64,000 nt of DNA from Nocardia crassostreae (GTDB lineage: Bacteria > Actinomycetota > Actinomycetes > Mycobacteriales > Mycobacteriaceae): assembly GCF_001613405.1 (NCBI RefSeq), contig NZ_BDCH01000027.1:1-64000 (forward strand). Direction: 5' to 3'. A program made the translations under genes and the position numbers. Shown one piece after another: positions 13,841-40,678 of the stretch. Below the pieces are notes generated by a model. The model did no database searches, was not told the origin of the DNA, and saw only the letters and a program-made list of their open reading frames with translations. The first letter of the stretch is position 1, and every line of letters starts with the position of its first letter.

Positions 13841-13856
13841 TGTGACGCAAATCACT
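13841..13856 (+). promoter_or_regulatory. CRP/GlxR-like palindrome
   Basis: TGTGACGCAAATCACT lies directly after the stop of the upstream NRPS and about 245 bp before the next one. It matches the TGTGA-N6-TCACA operator of actinobacterial cAMP-receptor regulators at nine of ten defined bases. Position relative to a start site is unknown, so activation or repression cannot be said. Confidence 0.4.
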
Positions 13857-13926
13857 TCTCTGCAACATGCCGAGGTCTTCGCGCCGATACAGGGTGAGTT
13901 CGCCCAGACCGCTCGGAATGCTGATG

Positions 13927-13936
13927 CGTGTACACG
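13927..13936 (+). promoter_or_regulatory. Short perfect palindrome in NRPS intergenic region
   Basis: CGTGTACACG is a perfect 10-bp palindrome in the 259-bp gap between two NRPS genes. Downstream, TACCAT at 13993-13998 fits a TANNNT -10 box. Both are weak signals seen by eye only; a regulator operator is one reading. Confidence 0.2.
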
Positions 13937-14099
13937 ATGCGCACAGTGCATGGACGGTCGGGTGAGCCGTGTCCGCCACGGCGCGGGCTCGATACCATCA
14001 TTGCTCGGACCCGCGTTCGGCCGAGCGAGGATGAGGGACTTCGATCGGCCGGTCTCCAGCGGCGCGGAACCAGCAAGACCGAGAGGTGAAGGTACATAG

Positions 14100-17000
14100 A
14101 TGAACACTGCCCGCCGTAGCGTTCGCGGCAGCCGTCGTCGACGGTCGGGAGGGCTGCTGCTCGCGCAGCTGCTCACGGCCGCTGTCGAATCGGCGGCCGA
14201 TGCGGTGGCGGTGCGGTTCAATGCCACCGGTCTGCCCTCGGACCAGCGCGAGATCACCTACCGCGAACTCGACGCGCGATCGTCGCAGCTGGCGCGGTCG
14301 CTCATCGCCAAGGGGGTCGGCCCCAGCGATATGGTCGCCATCGGCATCACCCGATCCATCGAATCGGTGCTGGCGGTCTGGGCCGTCGCCAAGACCGGCG
14401 CCGCCTTCGTCCCCGTCGATCCGGCCTATCCGGCCGATCGCATCGAACATCTGCTGACCGATTCCGCCGCGGTGCTGGGCCTCACCACCCGGCAGTACCG
14501 CGCGGCGCTCGGCAATGCCACCTACTGGATCGAGCTCGACGATCCCATCCAGGCCGATCGGATCGCGGAGCAGCCCGCCCACCCGGTCTCCTACGCCGAC
14601 CGGGTGCGGCCGCTGAACGAACAGCATCCGGCCTATGTCATCTACACCTCCGGTTCCACCGGCAAGCCCAAGGGCGTGGTGGTCTCGCACACCGGCCTGG
14701 CCGGGCTGGTGGCCGCCGAACGCGAGCATTACGAGGTCACCGCCGATTCCCGCGTGCTGCACGTGTGCTCGCCGAGCTTCGACGTCTCGGTGCTCGAACT
14801 GCTGCTGACCTTCACCGCCGGGGCGACCCTGGTGGTCGCGCCCGCGGGCGTCTTCGGCGGTGTGGAGCTGGCCGAACTGCTCGCACGCGAGGAGGTCAGC
14901 CATGTGCTGATCACGCCGGGCGCGCTGGAGTCGGTGGATCCGGCCGGACTGGACGAGCTGATCACCGTGGTGGTGGCCGGTGACAAGTTCGGTCCCGAAC
15001 TGGTCGCGCGCTGGGCCACCGAGGACCGACAGTTCTACAACGGCTACGGGCCCACCGAGGCCACCATCCTTGCCACCAGCACCGCGCCGCTGCTGCCGGG
15101 CGAGCCGGTGGTCATCGGCTCCGCCATTCCGGGCGTCGGCGCGTTCATTCTGGATTCGCGCCTGCGGCCGGTGCCGGACGGCGTGGTCGGCGAGCTGTAC
15201 CTGTCGGGTCCCGCGCTGGCGCAGGGCTACAACCGGCGGCCGGGTCTCACCGCGGAACGCTTCGTGGCCAGCCCCTTCGGCGAGGCCACCGGGGTACCGG
15301 GGGCGCGGCTGTACCGCACCGGTGACCTGGTGCAACGCACTGAATCAGGCGTCATCGAATACCTGGGCCGCTCCGATTTCCAGGTGAAGATCCGCGGCCT
15401 GCGCATCGAGCTGGGGGAGATCGACACCGCGCTCACCCATCATCCCGACGTGGATTTCGCCGCGACGCTGGGCAAGACGCTGCCCTCTGGCGCGACCGCG
15501 CTGGTCTCCTATGTGCTGCCGCGGCCCGGCGCGACCCTCGACACCGCGGAACTGGCCGCATTCGTCGGGGAGTCGCTGGCCGCCTACATGGTGCCCGCCG
15601 CCATTGTGGTGCTCACCGAGATTCCGCTGACCCCGGTCGGCAAGCTGGACCGGGACGCGCTACCGGAGCCGGAATTCGCGACCCGGGAATTCCGCGCGCC
15701 CTCGACCCCGGCCGAGGAAGCCATTGCCGAGGTCTTCGCGACCCTCCTGATTCCCGATAATCCGGATGCCCGGGTGGGCGCCGACGACGACTTCTTCGAA
15801 CTCGGCGGCAACTCGCTGCTCGCCGCGCAGGCCGCCGCCCGCATCGGCACCGCCCTGGATGTGCGGGTGCCGGTGCACGTGCTGTTCGAGGCGTCCACGG
15901 TATCGGCGCTCGCGGCGCAGCTCGAGGGCGAGTCGGCTCCGGCCGCCGGGCCCGCGCTGGGCACCCTGGTGCGTCCGGAGCGGGTGCCGCTGTCGTTCGC
16001 GCAGCAGCGCATGTGGTTCCTGAACCGCTTCGATCCCGGCAGCGCGGTGGACAATATCCCGGTCGCGGTGCGGCTCAGCGGCGCCATCGATATCGAGGCG
16101 CTGCGCGCGGCCGCCGCGGATCTCGTTGCGCGCCACGAGGTCTTGCGCACCATCTATCCGGAGGTGGACGGCGAGGGCTATCAGCTGGTGCTGCCCCTCG
16201 ACGATCCGCGCGCGGTACCGGAGCTGGTACTCGACGATATCGACGCCGCCGAGGTCCCGGCCCGCGTGGCCGAGGCCGTCGGCGCCGGATTCGATGTCAC
16301 CGCCGCGCCGCCGATACGCCTGCGGCTCTTGCGCGTCGCCGCCCAGGAGCACGTGCTCGTCGCGGTCATCCACCACATTGCCGGTGACGGCGTGTCCATG
16401 GGGCCGCTCACCCGCGATCTGGTGACGGCATATGCCGAGCGCGCCCGCGGCGCCGCACCGCAGTGGCTGCCGCTGGCTGTGCAGTACGCGGATTACGCGG
16501 TGTGGCAGCGCGAAACCCTGGGCCGCGAGGACGATCCGGAATCGCTGCTGGCCCAGCAGATCGCGTACTGGCGGGCGACCCTCGCCGATCTGCCCGACGA
16601 GCTGGTGCTGCCGTTCGATCGCCCGCGCCCGCCCATCGCCTCCTACCGGGGCGGCACCCACGCCTTCCGCATCGACGACGAGGTGTACGCGGCCGCACGG
16701 CATTTCGCCGAATCCCGCAACACCACGCTGTTCATGGTCGTGCACGCCGCCCTCGCGGTGCTGCTGGCGCGGCTGTCCGGCACCCGCGATATCGCCATCG
16801 GCACACCGGTCGCGGGCCGCGGCGAGGCCGAACTCGATGATCTCATCGGCATGTTCGTCAATACCCTCGTGCTGCGCAGCGATGTCGATCCGGCCCTGGG
16901 CTTCGAGGAATTGCTGCGCCGCGTGCGCGAATCGGACGTACAGGCCTTCGGCCGCGCCGATGTGCCCTTCGAGCGACTGGTCGAACTGCTCGATCCGGCC

Positions 17001-20000
17001 CGTTCGCAGGCCCGCAATCCGTTTTTCCAGGTCATGCTGACCTTCCAGAACATGGCGCCCACGCGGCTGGAGCTGCCGGGCCTGACCGTGGCCGCCGCGG
17101 ATCTGGAGATCCCCTTCGCCAAGTTCGACCTGCAGCTGACCATGCAGGAATCGCACGACGAGCACGGCGACGCCACCGGGCTGGCGGCCGAATTCTCCTA
17201 TGCGCTGGATCTTTTCGACGAGGCGACCGTCGCCGGATTCGCCGAGGGATTCCAGCGCGTGCTGGCCGCGGTGACCGCCCATGCGGAGCAGCCGGTCGGC
17301 GATATCCACCTGCTGGCCGCCGTCGACCGGCAGCGCGTGCTGACCGACTGGAATGCCACCCGCTTCGATGTCGAGGCCGCCGTCGGGCTGCCGCGCGGCA
17401 CCGCGCCGACGCTGGTGTCCATGTTCGAGGCGCAGGCCGCGGCCACCCCCGATGCCGTGGCGCTGGTCTTCGAGGACGAGCGCCTCACCTACCGGGAGCT
17501 CTCCGAGCGCGCCAACCGCCTGGCGCGGCGCCTGCTCATGGGCGGCAACGGCCCGGGACCGGGATTGCTTGTCGCCCTGGCCATGCGGCGCTCCACCGAA
17601 TTGGTCGTGGCCATGTACGCGGTGCTGCAGACCGGTGCGGCCTATGTGCCGCTGGATCCGGATCAGCCGCAGGAGCGCAACGGGCACATCCTCGACACCG
17701 CGCGGCCGCATCTGATCCTGACCACCACGCGCGACGGCTTCGTCGCCGGTGAGCACGAGATCCCGCTGCTCTACGTCGACGATATCGAGGAGGCGTGCCG
17801 GACCTACAGTCCCGCGCCGATCTCGAACTTCGAACGGACGCAACCGCTGCGGGCGGGCGATACCGCCTACGTCATCTTCACCTCCGGTTCGACGGGCAGC
17901 CCCAAGGGCGTGGCCGTCAGCCATGCGGCCATTGTCAATCGCCTGGTCTGGATGCAGGCCGAGTACCGGCTGCGCGGCGACGACGTCGTGCTGCAGAAGA
18001 CCCCCGCCACGTTCGACGTATCGGTGTGGGAGTTCTTCTGGCCCTTGCAGACCGGTGCGCGCCTGGTCGTCGCCAAACCGGACGGGCACCGGGATCCGGT
18101 GTACCTGGCCCAGGTGATCGCCGAAGAAGCCGTCACCACCGTGCATTTCGTGCCGTCCATGCTGTCGGTCTTCGTGGCCACGCTGGGCGAGGAGATCGCG
18201 GGCGGATTGCGGCTGCGGCACGTGTTCGCCTCCGGCGAGGCGCTGCCCGCGCCGACCGCGCACAAGCTGCGCGAGCTCACCGGCGCGCGCCTGCACAATC
18301 TGTACGGTCCGACCGAGGCCGCGGTCGACGTCACCTATCACGAGGTGACCGATGCCGACACCGTCTCCGTGCCCATCGGCCGCCCCGTCTTCAATACCCA
18401 GGTCTACGTGCTGGATTCGCGCCTGTACCCGGTGGCCCCGGGCATTGCGGGCGAGCTGTACCTGGCGGGCGGGCAACTCGCCACCGGCTATGTGGCGCGC
18501 CCCGATCTCACCGCGGACCGCTTCGTGGCCAGCCCCTTCGGCCGCGGCGAGCGCATGTACCGCACCGGCGACCTGGTCAAGTGGACCCCCGCCGGGGAAC
18601 TGGAATACCTGGGCCGCACCGATTTCCAGGTGAAGCTGCGCGGTCTGCGGATCGAACTGGGCGAGATCGAGGCCGCGCTGCTGGCGCAGCCGCGCGTCGC
18701 GCAGTCGGTGGTGCTGGTGCGCACCGACGCGCACGCCGGTGATCAGCTCGTCGGCTATGTGGCGCGCGAGCCCGGCGCCGAGCTGGACGCCGATGCGGTG
18801 AAGGCCGCGCTGGCGCGCACGCTCCCGGCGTACATGGTCCCGGCCGCCGTCGCGGTGCTGGATGCCTTCCCGCTCAATGCCTCCGGCAAGCTGGACCGCA
18901 AGGCGCTGCCCGCGCCGGTGTTCGAGGCCAAGGTCTTCCGTGCGCCCTCGACCCCGATCGAGGAGATCGTGGCGGGCGTGTTCGCCGATCTGCTCGGTCT
19001 GGACCGGGTCGGCGCGGACGACGACTTCTTCGATATCGGCGGCAACTCCCTCATTGCCACCCGCGCCGTCTCGCGCATCAACGAGGCCCTCGACGCCACC
19101 GTCTCGGTGCGCGAGCTGTTCGAGACCTCCGCGGTATCGGCGCTGGCCGCCCGCATCGTCCCCGGCGCCGCCGACGGCGCGCGTCCGCCGCTGGTGGCGG
19201 GGGAGAGGCCCGACCGCGTGCCGCTCTCGCTGGCCCAGCAGCGCATGTGGGTGCTCAACCAGTTCGACACGGCCTCACCGGCTTACAACATTCCGATGGT
19301 CATCCGGCTCACCGGCACGCTCGATGTGGCCGCCCTGAGCCAGGCCGCCGAGGATGTGCTGGCCCGCCACGAGGTGCTGCGCACCCGCTATCCGGAATCC
19401 GGTCCCGGCGGCGCGCCGTACCAGGAGGTGCTGTCGGTCGCCGACGCGCTGCCCAGCGGTCTGACGGTGGAGCGGGTCGGCGATATCGGCGCCCGGGTCG
19501 CCGAACTGGTCGGCGCCGGATTCGATGTGGCCGCCCGCGTGCCCGTGCGCATCGGCCTGCTCACCGGTGACGATCCGGACGACTACCTGCTCATCCTGGT
19601 GGCCCACCACATTGCCGCCGACGGCGCCTCCATGGCGCCGCTGGCCCGCGATCTCATGACCGCCTATCTGGCCCGCACCCGGGGCGAGAACCCGGGCTGG
19701 ACCCCGCTGGCCGTGCAGTACGCCGACTTCGCGGTCTGGCAGCGCGCCGTCATCGGCTCCGACGACGACGCGGATTCCGTTGCGGCGCAGCAGCTGGCGT
19801 TCTGGCGCGAGGAGCTGGACGGGCTGCCGGAGACGGCGCTGCTGCCGCTGGACCGGCCGCGGCCCGCCGTGGCCTCCATGGCCGGGGCCATAGTCGACTT
19901 CGCCGTCGGCGCGGACGTACACGCCGGGCTCAATCGCATTGCGCGCGAGCACAATGCGTCGCTGTTCATGGTGGTGCACGCCGCCATCGCGGTGCTGCTG

Positions 20001-21434
20001 GCCCGCATGTCGGGCAGTTCCGACATTGCCATCGGCACCCCGATCGCCGGTCGCGGCGAGCGCGCGCTGGACGATCTGGTCGGCATGTTCGTCAATACGC
20101 TGACCCTGCGGACCACGGTCGATACCGCCGCCTCCTTCGACGAGCTGATCGAGCGCGCCCGCGAAACCGATCTGTCGGCCTTCGCCAATGCCGATGTCCC
20201 GTTCGAGCGGGTGGCCGAGGTGGCCGCACCCGGTCGCGGCGCGGCCAATCCGCTGCTGCAGGTGGTGCTCGCCCTGCAGAACAACGAGACCGCAGTGCTG
20301 GAGCTGCCGGGCCTGACCGTCGCGGCGCTGGACGCCGAACTGGCGGCGGCCAAGTTCGATCTCCAGATCGGCGTCGATCCATTGCGCGCCGCCGATGGTT
20401 CGCCGGGCGAGCTGGTCGTGGTGTTCTCCTATGCCACCGACCTTTTCGACGAGGCGACCATGGAGGCGCTGGGCCGCAGGCTGGAGCGCATTCTCACCGC
20501 CGTGGCCACCGATCCGCACCTGCCGGTCGGCGATATCGACATTCTCGATGCCGCCGAACGCGAACGCGCCCGGGCCGAGACGCCGGTGGTCGTCGCACCG
20601 GTGTCTGCCACGGCGCGCGGCACCGCACTGCCGCAATCGCTCTCGGCCGTGGTCGAGGACGATCCGGACGGTCCCGCGCTGGCCTGGGGCGAGGAGGCGC
20701 TGAGCTACGGCGATCTCGACGCCCGCTCCTCGCGCCTGGCCCGGGTGCTCATCGCGCGCGGGTGCGGGCCGGGCGTCGGCGTGGCGGTGCGCCTGGATCG
20801 CGGTATCGATCTGGCCGTGGCGCTGTGGGCAGTGCTCAAATCGGGCGCGGCGGTGGTACCGCTGGCCTCGATCGATCGGCTCCCGCCGAGCGGTCTGGAT
20901 GTGAAGGTCGGCCTGACGACCGGCGCGCCGGTCTCGGCGCCGGGCATCGATTGGCTCTCGCTCGACGATCCGGCCGTGGTGGCCGAGATCGCCGCCGAAT
21001 CGGCCCGGCCGGTCACCTACGCCAACCGGACCCGCGCGCTGAACGGCGTGGACACGGCGTTCGCGGCGCCGGGCGCGAAGGCGCTCAGCTACGACGAACT
21101 CGCCGCCGTGGTCGATCGGGTGCGGTCGGCCGCGGAGCTGACCTTCGAATCGCGGACCTTCCACCTGGGCCGGACCCACGGCCCGCTGGCCGTGGTCGAA
21201 TTGGCCGCGGCCGGTGCGGCGGGCGCGTCGATGGTGCTGGTGGATGACGGAATCGAACTCACCGACGCACTCGCCGACGAGTGGGTCACCCATGTGCTGG
21301 CCGAGCGCGCGCGGCTGGCGCAGGTGGACGCGACCGCCCTCGAGGATCTGCAGGCCGTGGTCGTCGACGCAATCGCCGTGCCGGAGCCGTGGGCGCAGGT
21401 CACGCTGGTCGCGCTGCCGAACCTGGCCGAGTAA
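14100..21434 (+). CDS. NRPS, A-PCP-C-A-PCP-C-(degenerate A), 2444 aa
   Basis: Initiating NRPS subunit: it begins with an A domain and no C domain. ATG 14100 follows a good ribosome binding site (GAGAGGTGAAGG, 14081-14092). After an Arg-rich tail the domains are A1 about residues 17-520, PCP 530-610 (GGNS), C 627-1075 (HHIAGDG), A2 1100-1600 (TSGSTGSPKG), PCP 1610-1685 (GGNS), C 1700-2160 (HHIAADG), then a vestigial A domain to the end. The A2 pocket reads D-V-W-H-F-S-L-V-D, the EntF-type serine code, so residue 2 of the product is predicted to be serine. A1 reads D-V-L-L-V-A-G-I-L, unassigned. Because it ends in C plus a dead A, the next subunit (21564), which begins with an intact A-PCP, probably supplies residue 3 in trans. 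There is no TE. Confidence 0.95.
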   Translation: MNTARRSVRGSRRRRSGGLLLAQLLTAAVESAADAVAVRFNATGLPSDQREITYRELDARSSQLARSLIAKGVGPSDMVAIGITRSIESVLAVWAVAKTGAAFVPVDPAYPADRIEHLLTDSAAVLGLTTRQYRAALGNATYWIELDDPIQADRIAEQPAHPVSYADRVRPLNEQHPAYVIYTSGSTGKPKGVVVSHTGLAGLVAAEREHYEVTADSRVLHVCSPSFDVSVLELLLTFTAGATLVVAPAGVFGGVELAELLAREEVSHVLITPGALESVDPAGLDELITVVVAGDKFGPELVARWATEDRQFYNGYGPTEATILATSTAPLLPGEPVVIGSAIPGVGAFILDSRLRPVPDGVVGELYLSGPALAQGYNRRPGLTAERFVASPFGEATGVPGARLYRTGDLVQRTESGVIEYLGRSDFQVKIRGLRIELGEIDTALTHHPDVDFAATLGKTLPSGATALVSYVLPRPGATLDTAELAAFVGESLAAYMVPAAIVVLTEIPLTPVGKLDRDALPEPEFATREFRAPSTPAEEAIAEVFATLLIPDNPDARVGADDDFFELGGNSLLAAQAAARIGTALDVRVPVHVLFEASTVSALAAQLEGESAPAAGPALGTLVRPERVPLSFAQQRMWFLNRFDPGSAVDNIPVAVRLSGAIDIEALRAAAADLVARHEVLRTIYPEVDGEGYQLVLPLDDPRAVPELVLDDIDAAEVPARVAEAVGAGFDVTAAPPIRLRLLRVAAQEHVLVAVIHHIAGDGVSMGPLTRDLVTAYAERARGAAPQWLPLAVQYADYAVWQRETLGREDDPESLLAQQIAYWRATLADLPDELVLPFDRPRPPIASYRGGTHAFRIDDEVYAAARHFAESRNTTLFMVVHAALAVLLARLSGTRDIAIGTPVAGRGEAELDDLIGMFVNTLVLRSDVDPALGFEELLRRVRESDVQAFGRADVPFERLVELLDPARSQARNPFFQVMLTFQNMAPTRLELPGLTVAAADLEIPFAKFDLQLTMQESHDEHGDATGLAAEFSYALDLFDEATVAGFAEGFQRVLAAVTAHAEQPVGDIHLLAAVDRQRVLTDWNATRFDVEAAVGLPRGTAPTLVSMFEAQAAATPDAVALVFEDERLTYRELSERANRLARRLLMGGNGPGPGLLVALAMRRSTELVVAMYAVLQTGAAYVPLDPDQPQERNGHILDTARPHLILTTTRDGFVAGEHEIPLLYVDDIEEACRTYSPAPISNFERTQPLRAGDTAYVIFTSGSTGSPKGVAVSHAAIVNRLVWMQAEYRLRGDDVVLQKTPATFDVSVWEFFWPLQTGARLVVAKPDGHRDPVYLAQVIAEEAVTTVHFVPSMLSVFVATLGEEIAGGLRLRHVFASGEALPAPTAHKLRELTGARLHNLYGPTEAAVDVTYHEVTDADTVSVPIGRPVFNTQVYVLDSRLYPVAPGIAGELYLAGGQLATGYVARPDLTADRFVASPFGRGERMYRTGDLVKWTPAGELEYLGRTDFQVKLRGLRIELGEIEAALLAQPRVAQSVVLVRTDAHAGDQLVGYVAREPGAELDADAVKAALARTLPAYMVPAAVAVLDAFPLNASGKLDRKALPAPVFEAKVFRAPSTPIEEIVAGVFADLLGLDRVGADDDFFDIGGNSLIATRAVSRINEALDATVSVRELFETSAVSALAARIVPGAADGARPPLVAGERPDRVPLSLAQQRMWVLNQFDTASPAYNIPMVIRLTGTLDVAALSQAAEDVLARHEVLRTRYPESGPGGAPYQEVLSVADALPSGLTVERVGDIGARVAELVGAGFDVAARVPVRIGLLTGDDPDDYLLILVAHHIAADGASMAPLARDLMTAYLARTRGENPGWTPLAVQYADFAVWQRAVIGSDDDADSVAAQQLAFWREELDGLPETALLPLDRPRPAVASMAGAIVDFAVGADVHAGLNRIAREHNASLFMVVHAAIAVLLARMSGSSDIAIGTPIAGRGERALDDLVGMFVNTLTLRTTVDTAASFDELIERARETDLSAFANADVPFERVAEVAAPGRGAANPLLQVVLALQNNETAVLELPGLTVAALDAELAAAKFDLQIGVDPLRAADGSPGELVVVFSYATDLFDEATMEALGRRLERILTAVATDPHLPVGDIDILDAAERERARAETPVVVAPVSATARGTALPQSLSAVVEDDPDGPALAWGEEALSYGDLDARSSRLARVLIARGCGPGVGVAVRLDRGIDLAVALWAVLKSGAAVVPLASIDRLPPSGLDVKVGLTTGAPVSAPGIDWLSLDDPAVVAEIAAESARPVTYANRTRALNGVDTAFAAPGAKALSYDELAAVVDRVRSAAELTFESRTFHLGRTHGPLAVVELAAAGAAGASMVLVDDGIELTDALADEWVTHVLAERARLAQVDATALEDLQAVVVDAIAVPEPWAQVTLVALPNLAE
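20620..21434 (+). other. Vestigial adenylation domain at NRPS C terminus
   Basis: The last ~270 residues begin like an A domain (LSYGDLDARSSRLARVLIARG; LKSGAAVVPL) but have lost the phosphate loop: where TSGSTGxPKG should stand the protein reads through AFAAPGAKALSYDEL. The A4 substrate motif with the key Asp is also missing, and the domain stops before the YGPTE motif. It cannot activate an amino acid. It sits exactly where the module is split between two proteins and may act as a docking or structural element, or be a relic of module splitting. Confidence 0.8.
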
Positions 21435-21513
21435 CACGCCGCTGGGGCGCGCTCGATGGTTCTCGGGGGCGGTTCAGCGGCACGAGCATGACAGAACGGA
21501 TGAGGACAGCTTC

Positions 21514-21563
21514 ATGATTCGAGTGGTCGGGGCCCGGTACGAACAGCTGCCGGTGATGTCGGC

Positions 21564-21567
<4 letters not shown>
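21514..21567 (+). CDS. 17-residue coupled mini-ORF before the giant NRPS
   Basis: ATG 21514 opens a short frame (MIRVVGARYEQLPVMSA) whose TGA 21565-21567 overlaps the ATG of the 5660-aa NRPS at 21564 in an ATGA arrangement. A GAGGA ribosome binding site (21502-21506) sits 7 nt before its start, while the NRPS start itself has no obvious one. The arrangement suggests that translation of the mini-ORF delivers ribosomes to the NRPS. I know no homologue; a function for the peptide itself is not implied. Confidence 0.4.
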
Positions 21568-38546
<16,979 letters not shown>

Positions 38547-38662
38547 TATTGTCCGCTGTCGCGCCGCTGTCATAGGCCGTATGGTCTGACGGGGGATGGC
38601 AGCTGCCCGGCGAACCCGGGCGCTGTGGGCGATCGACCGGTAACCGAAACCGAAGTGAAGGT

Positions 38663-39760
38663 GTGAAATTGATTCGTCGATATGGCCGGGACGGGGTTGG
38701 TAGTCGTCGGTTCGGAGCCCGGGCTGCCGCCTTCATCGCCGCCACGGCGGTCCTCGGGGGCCTGGTGTCCGGCGTCGGGGTGACCACGGCGTCCGCGTCC
38801 GACCCGATCATCGACAATAAGAAGCTCCTGGCCGATCCCGTCGCGCCCGACGGTTCCAAGATCACCAAGGCGGAGATGAAGGACGACCGGAACATCCGGT
38901 TGTACGTCTACTCCGCCGCCATGGACGCCACCTATCCCATCGATGTGCAGCGCCCCGCCGACGCCTCCGTGCCGCGCCCGGTGCTCTATCTCCTCAATGG
39001 CGCGGGCGGCGGCCAGGACTCCGCCTCCTGGGTGAAGAAGACCGATATCGTCGGCGGCTTCCTCGGCGACAAGAACGTCAACGTGGTCCAGCCCATCGGC
39101 GGCAAGTGGAGCTACTACACCGACTGGCAGCAGGACGATCCGGAGCTGGGCCGCAACAAGTGGACCACCTTCTTCACCGAAGAGCTCCCCCCGCTCATCG
39201 ACGCCGCCCTCGGCACCAACGGCGTCAATGCCATCGCGGGCATCTCCACCTCCGGCACCATGGTCTTGCAGCTCCCCGAAGTGAAGCCCGGCCTCTTCAA
39301 GGCCGCCGCCGCCTACTCCGGCTGCGCCCAGTTCGCCGATCCGGTCGGCCGCGAATTCATGCGCCTCACCGTCGAAACCTGGGGCGGCGGCAAGCTCGAA
39401 AACATGTACGGCCCCGAGGATTCCCCCGCCTGGACCGAAAACGACCCGGTCGTGAATGCCGAGAAGCTGCGCGGCGTGGAGCTGTACATCTCCAGCGGCA
39501 GCGGCCTGCCCGGCCAGTACGACGTCCTCAATGGCGAGCACGCCCTCCCCGGTGCCTACGGCCTGGCCAACCAGCTCATCATCGGCGGCGTCATCGAGGC
39601 GGGCACCCAGTACTGCACCGCCAACCTGAAGACCAAGCTCGACTCCCTCGGCATCCCCGCCACCTACAACTTCCGCGCCACCGGCACCCACTCCTGGGGT
39701 TACTGGAACGACGAGTTCCTGAACTCCTGGCCGGTCCTGGCCCGCGGCCTGGGTATCTGA
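38663..39760 (+). CDS. Secreted antigen-85/mycolyltransferase-like esterase
   Basis: An alpha/beta-hydrolase of the putative-esterase family to which mycobacterial antigen 85 belongs; family members transfer mycolic acids to trehalose or arabinogalactan in the cell envelope. A Sec signal peptide spans about residues 1-47, ending near ASAS before DPIIDN. The nucleophile is Ser195 in GISTSG, and a catalytic His343 sits in HSWGYW, as in antigen 85 (HSWEYW). GTG 38663 is the annotated start, but TTG 38669 has better spacing to the GAAGG at 38657-38661, so the start could be six bases later. It stands alone between the NRPS and a terminator. Substrate is inferred from family only; at 365 aa it is a normal family length. 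Confidence 0.85.
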   Translation: MKLIRRYGRDGVGSRRFGARAAAFIAATAVLGGLVSGVGVTTASASDPIIDNKKLLADPVAPDGSKITKAEMKDDRNIRLYVYSAAMDATYPIDVQRPADASVPRPVLYLLNGAGGGQDSASWVKKTDIVGGFLGDKNVNVVQPIGGKWSYYTDWQQDDPELGRNKWTTFFTEELPPLIDAALGTNGVNAIAGISTSGTMVLQLPEVKPGLFKAAAAYSGCAQFADPVGREFMRLTVETWGGGKLENMYGPEDSPAWTENDPVVNAEKLRGVELYISSGSGLPGQYDVLNGEHALPGAYGLANQLIIGGVIEAGTQYCTANLKTKLDSLGIPATYNFRATGTHSWGYWNDEFLNSWPVLARGLGI

Positions 39761-39785
39761 CCCCAGCCCCCGCAAGCGAATAGGA

Positions 39786-39815
39786 CGACCGCCCCGGCCA
39801 CTGCCGGGGCGGTCG
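39786..39815 (+). terminator. Hairpin terminator between convergent genes
   Basis: A perfect 13-bp stem (CGACCGCCCCGGC with GCCGGGGCGGTCG) has a CACT loop and is followed by CGTTT. It lies between the esterase stop and the stop of the convergent NmrA-like gene, so it can serve both strands. Confidence 0.75.
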
Positions 39816-39840
39816 CGTTTGTGGGGAATTCCCCGCTCGC

Positions 39841-40678
39841 TCAGGAGAAGTCGGCGAGGTGGTCGCCGACCCATTCGGCATAGGTGCGGGGCGCGTGGCC
39901 GGTGAGTTCTGCGACGACGGTGTTGATCTCGGCGGGTTTGCCGACGGTCGCGGCCATCAGGTCGAACAGCGCATTGATGAACGCCGGGTCCATGAACTGC
40001 GCCATCTGCGCACGCACGGGAACATCGTCGAGCTCGTCGAAGACGAGCGGGCGGCCCAGGGCCGCGCCCAGGATCTCGACCTGCTCGATCTGGGTCAGCG
40101 ACTGCGGACCGGTGAGATCGTAGACGCGTCCGGCGCGCCCCCCCGGGGAGCACCGCCGCGGCCACGTCGGCCACATCGTTCTCGTGGATCACCGAGGCGG
40201 CGGCCCGGCCGTAGGCCGCGCGAATGACATCGCCCCCGGCGAGCTGCATGGCGAAGGTCAGCGAGTTGATGGCCGGGAACAGCAGGCGCAGGAACGTCCA
40301 TTCGATTCCGGACGCTTCGACCGCCGCTTCCACATCCCGGTGGTACTGCGCGATCACATCGGGCTGAACCTGCGCGCCGTCCACCACCGCACCCGAGGAC
40401 AGGAACACGATGCGCCGCACTCCGGCGCGACGGGCGGCGGCCAGCAGCGGCGCGACATCCATGCCGTAGGGCAGCACCAGGAAGATCGCTTCGACACCCG
40501 AAACGGCTTCGGCCAGAGCGTCTTCGGAGGTGAGGTCACCCGCGGTCACCTGCACGCCCGCGGGCAGCCCGGCCGATTCGGGGCGACGGGTCAGCGCACG
40601 CACCGGCAGGCCCGCGGCCAGCAGGGCGTCCACGGTCTGGCGGCCGAAGTGAGCGGTGGCGCCAACGACGAGGTACAT
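39841..40678 (-). pseudogene. NmrA-like NAD(P)-binding reductase, frameshifted in C7 run
   Basis: Atypical short-chain dehydrogenase of the NmrA/quinone-reductase-like group. The start ATG (complement 40676-40678) follows AAGGGA. The N-terminal part has the Rossmann turn GATAHFG, then LVLPYGMDVAPLLAAARRAGVRRIVFLSSGA. The frame is lost at a run of seven C (40138-40144): upstream the protein reads through AAAVLPGG, and the remainder (GRAGRVYDLTGPQSLTQIEQVEILG to HLADFS) is in another frame. Removing one base restores a 278-aa protein of normal family length, so the gene was intact recently or is intact in the organism. Sequencing error in the homopolymer, phase variation or a true pseudogene are all possible. 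It is divergent from mntH. Confidence 0.75.
40138..40144 (-). repeat. C7 homopolymer at frameshift
   Basis: Seven C on the plus strand (seven G in the coding strand), directly followed by GGGG on the plus strand, is the point where the NmrA-like frame breaks. Deleting one residue restores the frame. Confidence 0.8.

Noticed and set aside
13842..14099. 85-codon frame between the first two NRPS genes
   Set aside because: No ribosome binding site, low-complexity translation with no family features; overlaps a probable regulatory region.
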